Position numbers and translations under genes: made by a program | The notes under the pieces: generated by a model | What the model saw: only the letters and a program-made list of their open reading frames with translations | What the model was told of the DNA's origin: nothing | Database searches by the model: none | NCBI RefSeq assembly: GCF_000003605.2 | Contig: NW_003143795.1 | Span: forward strand, 243,343 to 307,342 | DNA length: 64,000 nucleotides | DNA from: Saccoglossus kowalevskii | Lineage: Eukaryota; Hemichordata; Enteropneusta; Harrimaniidae | Direction of reading: 5' to 3' | In this document: positions 41,831 to 54,989 of the stretch, piece by piece | Layout of the letters: every line of letters starts with the position of its first letter | Numbering within the stretch: position 1 is the stretch's first letter

Positions 41831-43306
41831 ATGTACAGTAATATAAAATATAACATAAAAATGAAAGATGGACTAACTAATCAATTTAATTCAACACTGG
41901 GTGTTAAGCAAGGGTGTCATAGGAGCCCTTCACTCTTTAACATTTTTATTAATGACATAACTAATACCCTGGACCATGAATCATGTGATCCACCAAATTT
42001 AAATAACACACCAATCAGCTGTCTAATGTATGCAGATGATATAGTTATTCTTTCTAAATCCAAAAGTGGCCTCCAGAATGCCCTTGATAATGTCTCAAAA
42101 TACACACAGAAATGGAAACTCTCTGTGAACACAGAAAAAACAAAATTTATGGTTTTTAATAAAAATAATAAACTCTATGACAGTGATTTATTCTTTTTCG
42201 AAGGGAATGAGATTAACATCGTGAGAAATTATAATTATTTAGGTATTGTTCTCAGCCCTAATGGAAAATTTAAAGCAGCTATGAAACATCTGAAATACAA
42301 AGGAATGAAAGCATTATTCTCTTTGAAAGCCAAATTAGGTCTTAATAAAAGCCTCAGTCCCTCATTATTGTTATCATTGTTTGATAAACTAATAAGACCA
42401 ATTCTTATATATGGATGTGAAGTATGGGCTGAAGAAAGTTCATCAACTCNNNNNNNNNNNNNNNNNNNNNNNNNNNNNNNNNNNNNNNNNNNNNNNNNNN
42501 NNNNNNNNNNNNNNNNNNNNNNNNNNNNNNNNNNNNNNNNNNNNNNNNNNNNNNNNNNNNNNNNNNNNNNNNNNNNNNNNNNNNNNNNNNNNNNNNNNNN
42601 NNNNNNNNNNNNNNNNNNNNNNNNNNNNNNNNNNNNNNNNNNNNNNNNNNNNNNNNNNNNNNNNNNNNNNNNNNNNNNNNNNNNNNNNNNNNNNNNNNNN
42701 NNNNNNNNNNNNNNNNNNNNNNNNNNNNNNNNNNNNNNNNNNNNNNNNNNNNNNNAAAAAAAAATGAGGGCTTACAAAAAATTTAAAACAAACTTCATTT
42801 TGGAAAACTACTTAATTAAGCTAAAAAATAAAGAACTGAAAAGTACCCTAACTAAATTCAGACTGAGCAATCACAGTTTAGAAATTGAAAAAGGAAGACA
42901 CAACAGAATCAAAAGTAGCGACAGAATCTGCAAATTGTGTAATAAAAATGATATTGAAGATGAACATCACTTCCTCATAATATGCCTAGTATATAGTAAA
43001 GAGAGGGTCATTTTATACAATGAAGCTGAAAAGATTATTCCTGACTTTACTAATCTCACACCTGAAAATAAATTCATAAAAATAATGTCATATAATAACT
43101 TAGCAATTCCTCTGGCACAATATCTGAAATACAGCTTTGCTATTAGACAGCAGCACTTAGTCATTAACTTTTTTTTAAACCTATTCATTGGGTTTTTGTT
43201 TTTATATTCAGTTTATAGTTTTTTGTTGGTGTTTCATTTTACTTTATTTTATATTTCCGTTACTAACTTCAATTTAGTCTGTTTTAGGTTGTCTTTAAAC
43301 TATTAG
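41831..43306 (+). CDS. LINE ORF2 fragment: reverse transcriptase C-terminal part
   Basis: Motifs in order: GVKQGCHRSPSLFNIFIND (residues 24-42), YADD at 67-70 (catalytic aspartates), WKLSVNTEKTKFMVF, YNYLGI, then RPILIYGCEVWAEE. After the assembly gap comes a C-terminal finger, RICKLC...DEHHFLIIC (CX2C-X9-H-X4-C). The endonuclease domain and RT N-terminus are missing. The frame is open up to the gap and after it; continuity across the 306-base gap cannot be judged, so the 491-codon length is nominal. No host gene function. Confidence 0.85.
   Translation: MYSNIKYNIKMKDGLTNQFNSTLGVKQGCHRSPSLFNIFINDITNTLDHESCDPPNLNNTPISCLMYADDIVILSKSKSGLQNALDNVSKYTQKWKLSVNTEKTKFMVFNKNNKLYDSDLFFFEGNEINIVRNYNYLGIVLSPNGKFKAAMKHLKYKGMKALFSLKAKLGLNKSLSPSLLLSLFDKLIRPILIYGCEVWAEESSSTXXXXXXXXXXXXXXXXXXXXXXXXXXXXXXXXXXXXXXXXXXXXXXXXXXXXXXXXXXXXXXXXXXXXXXXXXXXXXXXXXXXXXXXXXXXXXXXXXXXXXXXKKMRAYKKFKTNFILENYLIKLKNKELKSTLTKFRLSNHSLEIEKGRHNRIKSSDRICKLCNKNDIEDEHHFLIICLVYSKERVILYNEAEKIIPDFTNLTPENKFIKIMSYNNLAIPLAQYLKYSFAIRQQHLVINFFLNLFIGFLFLYSVYSFLLVFHFTLFYISVTNFNLVCFRLSLNY
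42450..42755. other. Assembly gap (306 N)
   Basis: Run of N inside the LINE coding region. Length is a multiple of three, which keeps the frame, but the true size is unknown. Confidence 0.99.
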
Positions 43307-43606
43307 CCATTGTAATTTGATTAATTTTGTTCTGTAATTTGTGTTGTTGTTGTAACCTTTAACCTCCTTCAGTAGGTTGTTATGAGTTAATAAATTGTTG
43401 TTATTGTTGTTATTTGCTATATAATAAAACACAAACGGAGTGATCAAGGGGCAATGACGTAGGTCTAGTAGTCCCGAAGGATGTTGCGTCATCTCTGTAA
43501 ATCAGTCTATATCCCGAGGCCTAATGATTATGTGGCCGTACTAAAAGCTAGCTAGCACGGAGTCAACACTGAAACATCCTTTGTTGTTGCTACGCTGTGT
43601 TGGTAT

Positions 43607-43800
43607 CGCATCGTTATTGAGAGGTTTGCAATTCGCTGGGAAGAAAACAGATTTACCGACATTGACAAATACCTAGTTTATATGAACGAGTTTTTATCTA
43701 ATCTACAAAGCAAACTGTTTGTATTGAAGATAAAAACACATCATTGTGCAATTGAGCTAATAGAACTACACAACACGTGGTGAGCGACGATAATCCGTGT
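43607..43800 (+). repeat. Dispersed repeat R3, copy 2
   Basis: ATGAACGAGTTTTTATCTAA, CAAAGCAAACTG and CAATTGAGCTAATAG follow the R3 order. Confidence 0.45.
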
Positions 43801-43920
43801 TTTGTCTCGGCTATAAGCTTACGTCATATGCTTTGTTGTACACAATATATTTTATTCCACCGTGTGCGCAATTACAGCTTGGCAGACAACCAAGAACAAC
43901 ATAATTGGGATAATTTATAC

Positions 43921-45270
43921 TTAAGGATGCGGTAGAGTTATTTTCGTGAATTTTGCTTTTTTTGTTAATGAAGAGTTATTACTTAGGTCCCCAAGGAAAA
44001 ACTCAAAACGTAGTTCAGAGGAAGCGAAACTTTACCTATAACAGAAACGCATTGCCGACAGTACAATGGGATTCACACTTTAAGTTTGAGTATTCAAACC
44101 AAGAGGGTAAAATTTCGTCAGCAAAACAAGATCAATTTCCATCTTCCAAAAAGTCGGGCAGACAATTTAATATCAACAGGAAATCTGTACTGGTCGGACG
44201 AGCAGTTGGGAGAGGTCGGCGAGGTATAGCAAATTAGTGTCTTATGTGGGATTGCCGCCGGGCCACCCATCGACAAAGGTCCGTGCAAGAACGCCGTTTC
44301 CGAAGTTGTGGTGGAAGCCGAGTGTCAGCTAGAACAAGACATAACGTCGGATGTTGTTGAGTTAATTAGCACTAGGGGTTGGCGTTTAGGCATATCGACC
44401 TCTTTCTCCGGTTACTAGGCAAACGTTTGTTTTACCATGGAAGGTCCATGGTTATACAGACCACGCTTCGCATGTAAACATGATTTGAATATATAATGAG
44501 ATGACGTCATTTATCTCTCTAACTGTTCAACGTTATGCGGGGCTGCTGTGTACTGAAACAACTTCGCTTCTTTTTGGTAGACGAATACGGACCCAAAACT
44601 TTATAGCTTTGGATTTTATTACTGCAAGGCTACTAAGTTACTCCATGTTATGTGTTTTGTTGTAAAAATCAGTCAATCTGATGCTTCAAATGTCCAGAAT
44701 TAGCGCAACGTGACAAACGTTTTGTTTTTTGGCGTTTGCAGGCAGAAGAAATCTGGCGCCATAGAGGTCATTCAAGTGAGTTGTGCGTCGTCAGAAATTG
44801 ACCTACTTTCATGAAATTCACACACATTGATAACGTATTGGCACAGAATAAAACCCTTGAAGCATTTTTTGATAACTCTTCGCAATGAAAATTAAAGGCT
44901 TTTAAATTCCTTGTCTATGGGTGAAATAACAAAAAAAATGTAAATTGATGTAATTGTAAACAAATATGCGATCCATGTCCTAACACTATCGAAGCATTGA
45001 CGGGGCTGATGCGGCCTTTATTTTTCAGCTTTCTTTTTTTTACAAAACCCCTACGGTTTTTATACAAAACTCATTTTTATTCAAAATAACACCTCCATGT
45101 TTACGTAGTAATCACGTGACTAATTCGTGGTACATGTCGCAGATCATTTTTTTCAAAACGCCAGGAACAAGGGCTTCAAGAAAATATATAATTTGCTATG
45201 CTTCAAAACACATTTCCTCATGAAAACAGTTTTTACTTTTTAGAGCATGATAACTCTACCGCATCCTTAA
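43921..45270. mobile_element. 1.34-kb TTAA-flanked inverted-repeat DNA transposon
   Basis: TTAA at 43921-43924 and 45267-45270. The element between (43925-45266) has 17-bp perfect terminal inverted repeats, GGATGCGGTAGAGTTAT. TTAA duplication fits the piggyBac-type class. No transposase is recognisable; a basic 94-codon open frame (43953-44237, with GRAVGRGRRG near its end) is the only sizeable frame, so it is probably non-autonomous. Confidence 0.8.
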
Positions 45271-45461
45271 GGATGATACGAAACTTTTAAAGCACTTATT
45301 TCTTACCACTAACATCCTTAGGTTGTTGAAGCAACACATTTTGTTATTGTTCGTATGAACAATCGAACTTTCTGCTTCAGTGAAACAGAAAACGACGAGT
45401 ATTCTGCCTTATTATAAAATGAAATGTTTAGGACTTTATTTGCATATATGCGTGCCTTTTG

Positions 45462-46035
45462 CGGCACGGCATGTCACAATCTTTATGACATCTTAAATAC
45501 ACATGGCACGGCACAACCTTTATGGCATCTTAAATACACATGGCACGGCACAACCTTTATGACATATTAAATACACATGGCACGGCAAAACCTTTATGAC
45601 ATCTTAAATACACATGGCACGGCACAACCTTTATGACATCTTAAATACACATGGCACGGCACAACCTTTATGACATCTTAAATACACATGGCACGGCACA
45701 AACTTTATGACATCTTCAATACACATGACATGACGCAACCTTTATGACATCTTAAATACACATGGCACGGCACAACCTTTATGACATATTCCATACATAT
45801 GGCACGGCACAACCTTTATGACATCTTCAATTCACATGACATGACGCAACCTTTATGACATCTTAAATACACATGGCACGGCACAACCTTTATGACATAT
45901 TCCATACATATGGCACGGCACAACCGTTATGACATATTCCATACGTATGGCACGGCACAACCTTTATGACATCTTCAATTCACATGGAATGACACAATCC
46001 TTATGGCATTTTCAATTGCTATAACATGACGTAAT
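45462..46035. repeat. 37-bp minisatellite, about 15 units
   Basis: Unit ATGGCACGGCACAACCTTTA plus TGACATCTTAAATACAC, degenerating at both ends. It starts about 190 bp after the 43.9-45.3 kb TTAA element. Confidence 0.9.
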
Positions 46036-47199
46036 CTAAGTTCATCGCCTGTTTTCTATGACATGGCACAAAATAATTACAACTATTTTTTATGAGTAAG
46101 TGAGAATAAAATAAATGCGAATAATTTGAATATAAATAAAGCAAATCTAGGGAAAATACCCAACTTTCACACCCAAAAAATCCGTTGATGTAACAATAGG
46201 CCAATTGCTAATCAAATTCGACCGCATTCTTCGTTTTTGTGTGGAAAATCCTTACATAAGAACACCACATTACAAGAAGAACCTAGAACACTTTCCCGGG
46301 AAATTTTGTAACCGAAATTGTTACACGATCATCAGATAACCAAGGTATTTGATTGTAGGAAATGGAACACTGTTTAAGAGGGGAATCAGGACTCAAGGAT
46401 ATCACGATGTCAACGAGACCTCGGCGGTCATTTACAAAAAAAGTCCGTTGACTATACTAGCTATACAATTTGTAGTGAATCATATAAACTTTACGTGAGA
46501 AACTATAAAAACATAAGATCTCTCTATACAACACTGCCTTATTCTCATCTACATTATTGAAGATGAATGTTCTCAGTGACTGGTAAAAAGATAGACATGG
46601 CCTCGCGTTTTATGGCTGGGACAAAGTTAATTTATCAGCAACTTTTACTATGGATTGGGGCAATGGGTCTAGCGCAATAAACATCACCTCGGTGGTAATA
46701 TAAACCTATAGGCCTGTGTCAATGAACATGCTAGGCCTGTGGGCAATTTCTTTGTTACAATTTTAGTGTATTGTATATGAGCCATTTTCCATGATGTCTC
46801 TTAATCTATAATTTTGTCGGCCGAGTAGAAATGAGTGGACATAATGTGAAGAACCACGTGATAGCGTGAGTACAGGCAATACAGCTTGAACCTGAAATAA
46901 ACTTAACCATAAAAGAACTATACATTGATGCTGATAGGGTTAATACGAAACAGTTTTAAATCGCATGGGTGTTTTTTTTTGTTCTGACGTATTATATTTC
47001 GTGTTTACTAAATGTGTGTACAATACCGAACTGCATCGCTGACATCATAAAATAACGTGTTGTTGTCTTAGCCTTACATGCAGTTTTACAGGAATACGAT
47101 TACAGTAGCGATGAGTCATTCATATTGAAAACTGTGAACGCGATGATAGTGGTTGTTTTGATGATAAGTGTTTTTGAACACATTGAACTGTGACGAAGG

Positions 47200-47810
47200 A
47201 AAGTTAAATATCGCAGTGACCGGCGAGTAATGCCTGACCGAGTTTCAGAGTTACAAAACAGATTGTGTGCTATACTTATAACCATGAATCCCAATTTCTC
47301 CGTTTGTCTATAAGTCATGTGTGCATCGTTGATGTATGTGAAACTTACATACTTACAAATGTCTTTGCTAGCGACGTTCCGGTGTATAAACGGGTCAAGT
47401 AAAAATCCGTGCGAACCGTCCACTCGCTTGTGTTGATATTTACTACCTTGTTTCCAGTTAACGTACATATATATATCTTGAAGGAATAAATTATTGTACC
47501 ATAACAAATAAATGCGTGTACTATTTACCCTGTGCGATGGTGTCGGGATACATACCGTGGACGCCTCAGTAAAGGTCACTGCATGCTCAGTGGTGTGTTG
47601 AATATTTTGTGTCGAATTTCTAAATCCACATACAACTGACGTAGGGTATGACGATGAGACTGTTTCCTATGATGTGAATCCGCCCATGTACACATTTAAC
47701 GTAACGGGAACGGGAAGAACACACCTTGTTTAAGAAAAATATCGAGTTACGTGTGTTGAAATATACCGGATTTCAAACTGTTTAGTCGAGCAAAATGTTG
47801 AAGCTATGTT
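47200..47810. repeat. Duplicated segment R4, copy 1
   Basis: Matches 49310-49870 in the same orientation: CCTCAGTAAAGGTCACT, AATTTCTAAATCCACATACA, ACTGACGTAGGG, and TTGAAATATACCGGATTTCAA. The 159-codon minus-strand open frame over this block is not conserved in the other copy and is not called. Confidence 0.6.
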
Positions 47811-47819
47811 TATTTCACC

Positions 47820-47990
47820 GTACTGTTGCGAGGTCTATACTTTTCCAAACAGAGATTTAATATATTCATTAACGCCAACATAATACATGAACGAGTTTCT
47901 AATGTGTAATTTTCCAAGCAAACAACTCGTATTGAAAACGGAAACATTATTATAAAATTGAGTTAATTATCAACCCATTAAGAAAGTTGG
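47820..47990 (+). repeat. Dispersed repeat R3, copy 3
   Basis: ATGAACGAGTTTCTAATGTG, AAGCAAACAACTCG and AAAATTGAGTTAATTA follow the R3 order. Joined to R4 copy 1. Confidence 0.45.
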
Positions 47991-49309
47991 GGTTAAAAGC
48001 ATGTGCACCGATTATTTTTGTGATAAGCCTACATGTATGTTTTGCAGTAGAGACTCTAGATGTTAGTGTGTTGTGAATGGACACATTGCAAAAAAATCTA
48101 ATTGTAGGAAAGTTTGTTCATAATCATACGAATCATGATGATGATATTTATTTAATACCATGTTATTAAAACTGTCCAGGTGTTTCTGTACTACACTTGA
48201 CTGTATGCAGTTATACATTATGAATTTGTATATAAAACATTATAACAATGCATATATCTCTAAATTTGAATCATAAGTTTTAATTAGAGATTTAATTTCT
48301 TACACTGTTGTTGTGGTTTTATGTTCACTCCTGTCAGACACATTCGATGGTGGAGAAGTTTCACATCAAAATGACGATGAAGATCTATATATAATAATGT
48401 TTGAAATGTTGCTGATAATAATAACAGTGCGTTATATTAACGACACATTTGTAAGATTAATGAACAGTACTGCTATTGTATATATTGCCTTGAGTTGTAA
48501 CTACACGGCCATGTTGCCATGGTCACACGATTTCCCTATACAACACTGACTTAATCTCACCTGCAGGGAAAAAAAGACAGACGTTCACAATGACCAATAC
48601 ATATTGTAACTACATGTTTGATCTTATTTTAATACTGTTTATGTGTATCAAACGCTTCAAAACACATATCAACGAAACTTTGTACAGTACTGTCGATTCG
48701 GGTACATAGGCGCATCTCTGTTGCCATGGTAACTGGATATCCCTGTGAGGCAACACCGCTATAAACTGCTGTTAGCAAGACGAATATAAAATATGAATAT
48801 GGCGTTGCGTATATTCGCCTTATAGTACCTCAGCAACATTTACATTAGAAATTCGTTAATAGGTGTAATGAACATAACACAGTAAGTCTCACGCCTGCGT
48901 CATTTTTTGTGTGGCTGGAGGCAGCTTTTGTGTTCCACTTGTAGACTTATATTTACTGGTGGTTTGTTTTAGCCCAGGTTGTGTCACATACGATTTTGCC
49001 GCGCTAAAGTTAGCATACAAACGGCAAGAGAAATTATGAGCACAGCAAATAACAAGCATGGTGTAAATGACAGGTACGTAGACGTATATGTACGATAATC
49101 ACGGTAATATGCAACAGAATTAAATCGCGTGATGAGATTTCACCTGCTTCACATGTTTATTTCGTGAAGTTACGAAATAGACACTTTTATAATGCCTGGC
49201 ACTTTGTGAGAAATTAAGTGCTGGGTGACATTGATACCATGGTGGATATACAGGGTCACCCGCTCAAGATGAAAGTAATGGATACGATTGCTTTCGAGCA
49301 CAATGAACT

Positions 49310-49870
49310 TTGCTGAGGTATTGCGAGTGATCCCAGGGTGTGTGGGTTACAGAATGAAGAAAATTGATTGCATACTGATTACTCCATCGATCTATACAAC
49401 AATTCAAATAGCTTAAACTTTCTGTATTAATGGTGTGTTTTAAAACTACTTACTTACAAACAACTCCTGTGGTCCGATTTTCAAACGGGATGAATCTAAT
49501 TCTGGAACGCCTAACGTCCACGCGTTAATATATAATACCGTGGTTTCATATAATTAATTGTAGCATAATAAATAAATGATTCACGAGTACGTTGGTCCCT
49601 GTGAGACTGAGTCTGTATTACATAGTGTTGAAACCTCAGTGAAGGTCACTACACTCTTCACGGGCGTGTATAGTATACTTGCGATCGAATTACTAAATCC
49701 ACATCCAACTGACATACAGGGCAGGGCGCTAATACAGTTTTCTACGATGTACAGGCGCATGTACATATTCCACGTCGTGCACACCTTATTCGGGAAGATA
49801 TCGATTTATTTTTGATAAGTTGGAAATATACCGCTTTCCAATTTCTCATTTTGTTTTGCAATAAATGCGC
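49310..49870. repeat. Duplicated segment R4, copy 2
   Basis: Second copy of the 47200-47810 segment: CCTCAGTGAAGGTCACT, AATTACTAAATCCACATCCA, ACTGACATACAGGG, TTGGAAATATACCGCTTTCCA. About 2.1 kb from the first. Confidence 0.6.
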
Positions 49871-51565
49871 TAACTGTCGTTTGCTATTTCAAACCAATTA
49901 TAATTGTATGGTGTTGTTTAATATATATCACTAAGTAATTTATTACTCGGAGGTAATAGGGTCGAGGTAAATTCAGACAAAAGGCAATTCAAGACTCCGT
50001 CTCTGAGAGGGAAACACAGACGTAATTACTTATATATTTCGCAATCGTCATTCAATGTAATATTCAAACTATGCAATCTATACAGCTGAAACTACTTCAA
50101 CATATTCATATGCATTTAACTAATATTTGTTATTTTATGGGACAAATAAGACAAAGGGAAATCACAGGATTCCGTAATGATACACGCGACTACGATATAT
50201 ACATATACTGTCCATTTGCAATCATGGACAAACCAAGCTAATACACGAGCCATTTTGTCACCTGCTTCTTCTTGTGTATTATTAACAGCGATACGGTCGA
50301 TTCCCTTAATAATGAATAATTGAAGTGTTCTTACTCCAATTTAATAAAACTTTCATGAGCAGTTCGTGTTCAATAATTACATTCTATTATACTATACTAT
50401 ATTGAAAAGAGTTATATCTTGTTCCACTGACTACACCGGTTACAGCATGTATATGATATTGATTTCATCACATATCGTGCTTCCGAAAAAGATTGCGTAT
50501 CTATTCTGTTCGAAAACGAACCAACGTGCTAGGTCAAACATTCATTTAGCTTACCGGAGTGTGGAGCATATCTGGGCCTATTTGAAGTTCGTCCATCGTC
50601 ACTATACTAGAGATAGTGCCGCTGTGTTCGTTTCATGCGATCGTTAATCCGGGAACCTTTTACAGAATGTGTCTAATCATTGTGTCTTAAATCTTAACAT
50701 CAACGCAATACTCGGTAATTTAAATCCTGTGCCCTAATTGAATTCGAGGCATAAACAGCAATACATGGAGACAATCGAAAGAGGTCGTGACACGTGGACC
50801 AATTTATTGGTAAAAGGGGTGACAATGCACACAGTCTTCTTTATTCATTTTTTTACAAATTGTAAAACGGCCAGCACAACACTTCTAAGTCGATCAGCGG
50901 TTTACATAACCAGTTTTGTCGACTGTCTTATGTAATACATCTCTCTACTAAACTTCGTCTTGATGTGTATTTCTCATTCCCCAAGCAAATGCATACCAAT
51001 CTGGAAATGATAGGTGTATATAATCTAAAGTATTCGTTCATTCCCGTGTAACATTCACTTCGGCTTATATATACCGACCATACCTTTCATTCAGCGTTCA
51101 TTAACTTCATCACGACTTTGAAAATCAGTTTGTTTATCGTGTTCGCTGAATTACCGACGCTTACTTCAATAATTAAAACCGCCCCGAATGATAAGAACGA
51201 TTATCCATCACCGAGTGATGTTTACAATCAATTATTCAATGAATCCTTATGGTTGGTGAAAGACGAGTGTCAGGGAATTGCATTGTCTTTTTTATTGTTG
51301 TGGTTTTTTTATTATCGTGAATTTCAGTATTGTGGAAAGTTGATTCAGTAGAATGTGATAAGATTAGGAGGAAGTGACCATAGAAGGTCACCGGCTCGTG
51401 AAAGCAGACTTAAGCACGTCTGTGTATTTTTTTAGTAACAATGTGAGTAGCTAAAGTGTGTCTGGGAAAATTATGTAATGAGAATTTGTTTTCGAATTGC
51501 GCCGCTTTAAAGGGGGGACAATGTGAACAAAACAGGACACATTCTGTCTAGCAGCTCAGTCAATG

Positions 51566-51694
51566 TTAAAGCGGGGGGATCGTCACCTGCGCACGCGCGG
51601 GAATTGAGTCCCAAGCGACGATAACAACACACGTTAAAACGTAAAAGCTCACAATGACACGCTATGGCCATCTGACGCATACTCCCAGCTTTAA
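51566..51694 (+). mobile_element. TTAA-flanked MITE, family B, copy 2
   Basis: TTAA at 51566-51569 and 51691-51694, 121 bp between, starting AGCGGGGGGATCGTC and ending CTCCCAGCT. Homologous, in opposite orientation, to 13994-14119. A further TTAA with AGGGGGGAC just upstream (about 51508) may be the end of another damaged copy. Confidence 0.75.
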
Positions 51695-54600
51695 TGTGAA
51701 CAGATAATTTTAATCAGATTAATAATTTCTATATTTTCAATCGAAATTGCTTAAAAATATACCCTTTGCGAGGTATTCGGGCCAATTTTGTCGCAGACAC
51801 AAGTTAAAATGCAAATTAGGCTAAGCACATTGCGGCAAATCGACAGACGCCAAGTTACACGGTTGGCGGCTCCGCTGAATTTAATCAGCACATGAACGCG
51901 TGCTAAAAATGGTCTTATAAGATTAGAGTTTGTTGAGTCATGGTTAGCGTTAGTTGCTCACAAAAATCGCTTTTATGAGAGTTGGAAGTCTGTAACGTAT
52001 TGCAGTTTGTCAGTAATTGTCAAAGACTTCTCCCCGCATTTCAAACATGTTTTGTCCACTGTTTGAGGCCCGTACTCGCTCAAGTTGGGACTTTCATATA
52101 TACACTATACGAGTGAATATTTACACTTATAAACGTTAATAGTAAAACACCTTTAACGCACGCATGGCTGCTCATGTATACCTATACTCTCGACACTAAC
52201 GCCTCACACTTTGAATCAACACGCTTCGCTCGGTAAAGAGCACTGGCTTTTATTCGGGCATTGGAATGTCCATGAAAAGAATCTGAATCATTGGTACTAA
52301 ATTGTAAAGTTGTACCTGTTGTATGGTTGTGTCAGTTGAATCGTGTTCCCTCCAATGTCTGCTTTATATGTTTGACATGTCACATCAACAATTCATTGAG
52401 TTTAATTTTGAATATCTCAAATAACACGATGTGCAATTATATCCTTTGGTATAAAATTACGTTTTAAGACTTGAAAACAAGTTTAATGTCTGCAGTAGCC
52501 CATGCTAATAGATTGTACCATATATAAGTATTCTGTTGTCAGTAATAGTATATATAAACCACTCGTGTATAGTAGACGCCACACTTTTTTTTTTAATGAA
52601 TGGAAGTATCTCACGGGGACCCCGCCAAATCTGCTACGTTAGTGACACACGTTTAGATTTTACAATGATGAATGTAGGAAGTTCACTATGCACAAAGCAA
52701 CGAGAGGTGTAATTATGTCTGGGGTTTCATGTACAATGCTCTGTCACGGAATAATGGTCAATCAACGGCGTTAACTACTAGTGAATTACAGGACTAGAAA
52801 GCATTCTCGGTACACATTTAAACAAAGGTTCTGAAATAAATCATGACACATTTGCATAGATTTGGTAATACTAGTGATACTAGCTTAATAGAGCATACTA
52901 GTTAAAATATTATCCAGCGCATGCTCTCTCTCGTCCACATTTCTCATCTCGGTTTCTTTGTATTTATTAACTGATTTTTCCAATGCGTAAAAAAATGGAC
53001 TAACGTCATTTTAGGCACATGTGGTATATAAGCTTGTTATTTATTTAGTCATGCAATGTATGGAATCATTGGACCGACGAATATATGTTTTGGATAGCGT
53101 GCAAGTTCGTGACTCAGCCACGACCCCTGTGATTGTTAACGCTATTGTCAATTGCATTGAGTGAAGTATCTGAGCAGTCTGGAAGATATTACATCTATTT
53201 AGTGGCATCTCTCTTAACAAAGTCAGTTATCTTATTAAATGTGGGCGGTAACCCATCATGCCTTTATATCGGCGTCCAGAGTGACCACAACACTACTTTA
53301 AGTTAATCCAACAATGACTTTATGGATACGAACAGGCTTCAGATACGCGGCATTGACAAGTTTGCCATGAGACTGAATGGAATCCAAAGAAACTAATGAG
53401 CGGACAAATGAGCATTCTGATTCCCCTAGGCCTGTCGCTGGTTATGCAGTAGCATGTAGATTTGATTCGATTGAGTACAGGACATTGTATGGACATTACG
53501 TTGAAATCAAAGTACCTGTTTCAGCGTTTATGAAATTTGACAATAGCATAGTGTACGCATGTTCGGAGTTTAGTCTAAATTTGGCTACCAACTATACGAC
53601 CGTTTGGAGTGCAATCTTTTTTTATTATCACAGCAATTTGATAACTATTTACATAGCGCTAAGCCAGAATTGTCCCTCCACGTTAAAACTAGCATGGCGC
53701 CATCTATCGATTTGATCATTTTGAAAAGTTAGAGGGCAGTGCGACCGGGTAATGAGATATCAACAAATAAAACATATAGTCGGAGCTATGGCGCAATCGT
53801 AAGACTGACTTGTGATTGTATGTGAGAAATTAAAAATTACTGGTATGTTCTATGGCGGGAACTTTTCAAATCTCTCATTCTTAAACATATTCTTCGGCTG
53901 ATATATTGCCCATACCCTCTAGTCATACTAGTATGTTCTTCACACTTAGAAAGATATGTAGCGGCTACTTTTCAAATCTCTCCTAAAATCAATTTTGACT
54001 GGTTGATGTTTGGAAGACAGCCTTTCTATTTTTTTGGGATGACTGGCAACGAATAGTCATTGACCTATAGTCAACTGATGCTTGTTACCAAGGACAACGC
54101 CTCTTATAATAAAAACCCATCCATACTTTTTGAGTAAATACATAATACATAATAACATATTCATATAATTCTAATTTTTAACATAGAAAACCCTTGTTCG
54201 TATATCGTAGAGACTTTCGCTGTTTAGATTTTTATAATAGCCAAACAAGCTAAAAGTGAAAATACAATATTTTAAACTTTTAGTTTACTTGGCACCTGTG
54301 AATAAATCAATAGCCTGAATAATCACCATTACATGCACTGATCGTTCTAGATGTTCAAAATGGAGATTACAATCATATGAGCCGATGTGTCAAGGCTGAT
54401 TATCGACCACGATCCGTTATGCAATCTGCATAAAATTACGAGCACACCCGTTTACAAGCTTCATATGAATAAAAGCATGTCCGTTTAATACCTGTACATT
54501 AAAGAAACAGGTGCACATTCACAGGAATACAAATGTGACTTTATTGACTATCGTAATAGTAGTGAATAATTTATTGCACTTCAAGCTCTTTCACCATTTG

Positions 54601-54989
54601 CAAGGCTTATATTTACTGCTATTTAACGTATATAGAGGGCGTATAGCACCGGAAGACGAAGAAAACATTGTCTATAATATACTACATGAATGCCGAGATG
54701 ACTTGTCACGTGGCAGATCAAGCAACGTGATCTAGAACTTAATACATTGTTTTAAGAGATTGGATGAAAAATCAGACGTCACGTTAATAGTTATTCGTAT
54801 AATTTAGTTTGTTTGAGCAACCGTTTCAAAGAAACTCTTAAAATGTATAGATAATAACTTCGAACTATACACTAACGAAAAACATACAAACGTGGCAAAT
54901 ACTGCATTGATGAGATCATGACCAACGCATTCGACATTTAACTTGATTGAACTTTTCTGTAACGAGCACGAGGACAATCCTAAGTGTAC

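Larger units (their letters stand above)
41812..43415 (+). mobile_element. 5'-truncated LINE (non-LTR retrotransposon) with 11-bp TSD
   Basis: The target-site duplication GCTATATAATA lies at 41801-41811 and 43416-43426. The insert ends with a TTG/GTT-rich tail. It carries the C-terminal half of an ORF2-like reverse transcriptase and is cut at its 5' end, as is usual after incomplete reverse transcription. The exact duplication and long open frame suggest a fairly recent insertion. Family placement within the Jockey/CR1/L2 group is tentative. Confidence 0.85.
46050..54980. other. Repeat-rich region without a supported gene
   Basis: Contains R3/R4 copies and a family B MITE. A 77-codon frame at 51118-51351 (LPTLTSIIKTAPNDKNDYPS) and a 112-codon frame at 53377-53715 look slightly protein-like but have no splice support or domain; they are noted, not called. 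Confidence 0.5.

Noticed and set aside
47100-47579. 159-codon minus-strand open frame
   Set aside because: It falls on duplicated segment R4, and the second copy at 49.3-49.9 kb does not keep the frame. Composition is not protein-like.
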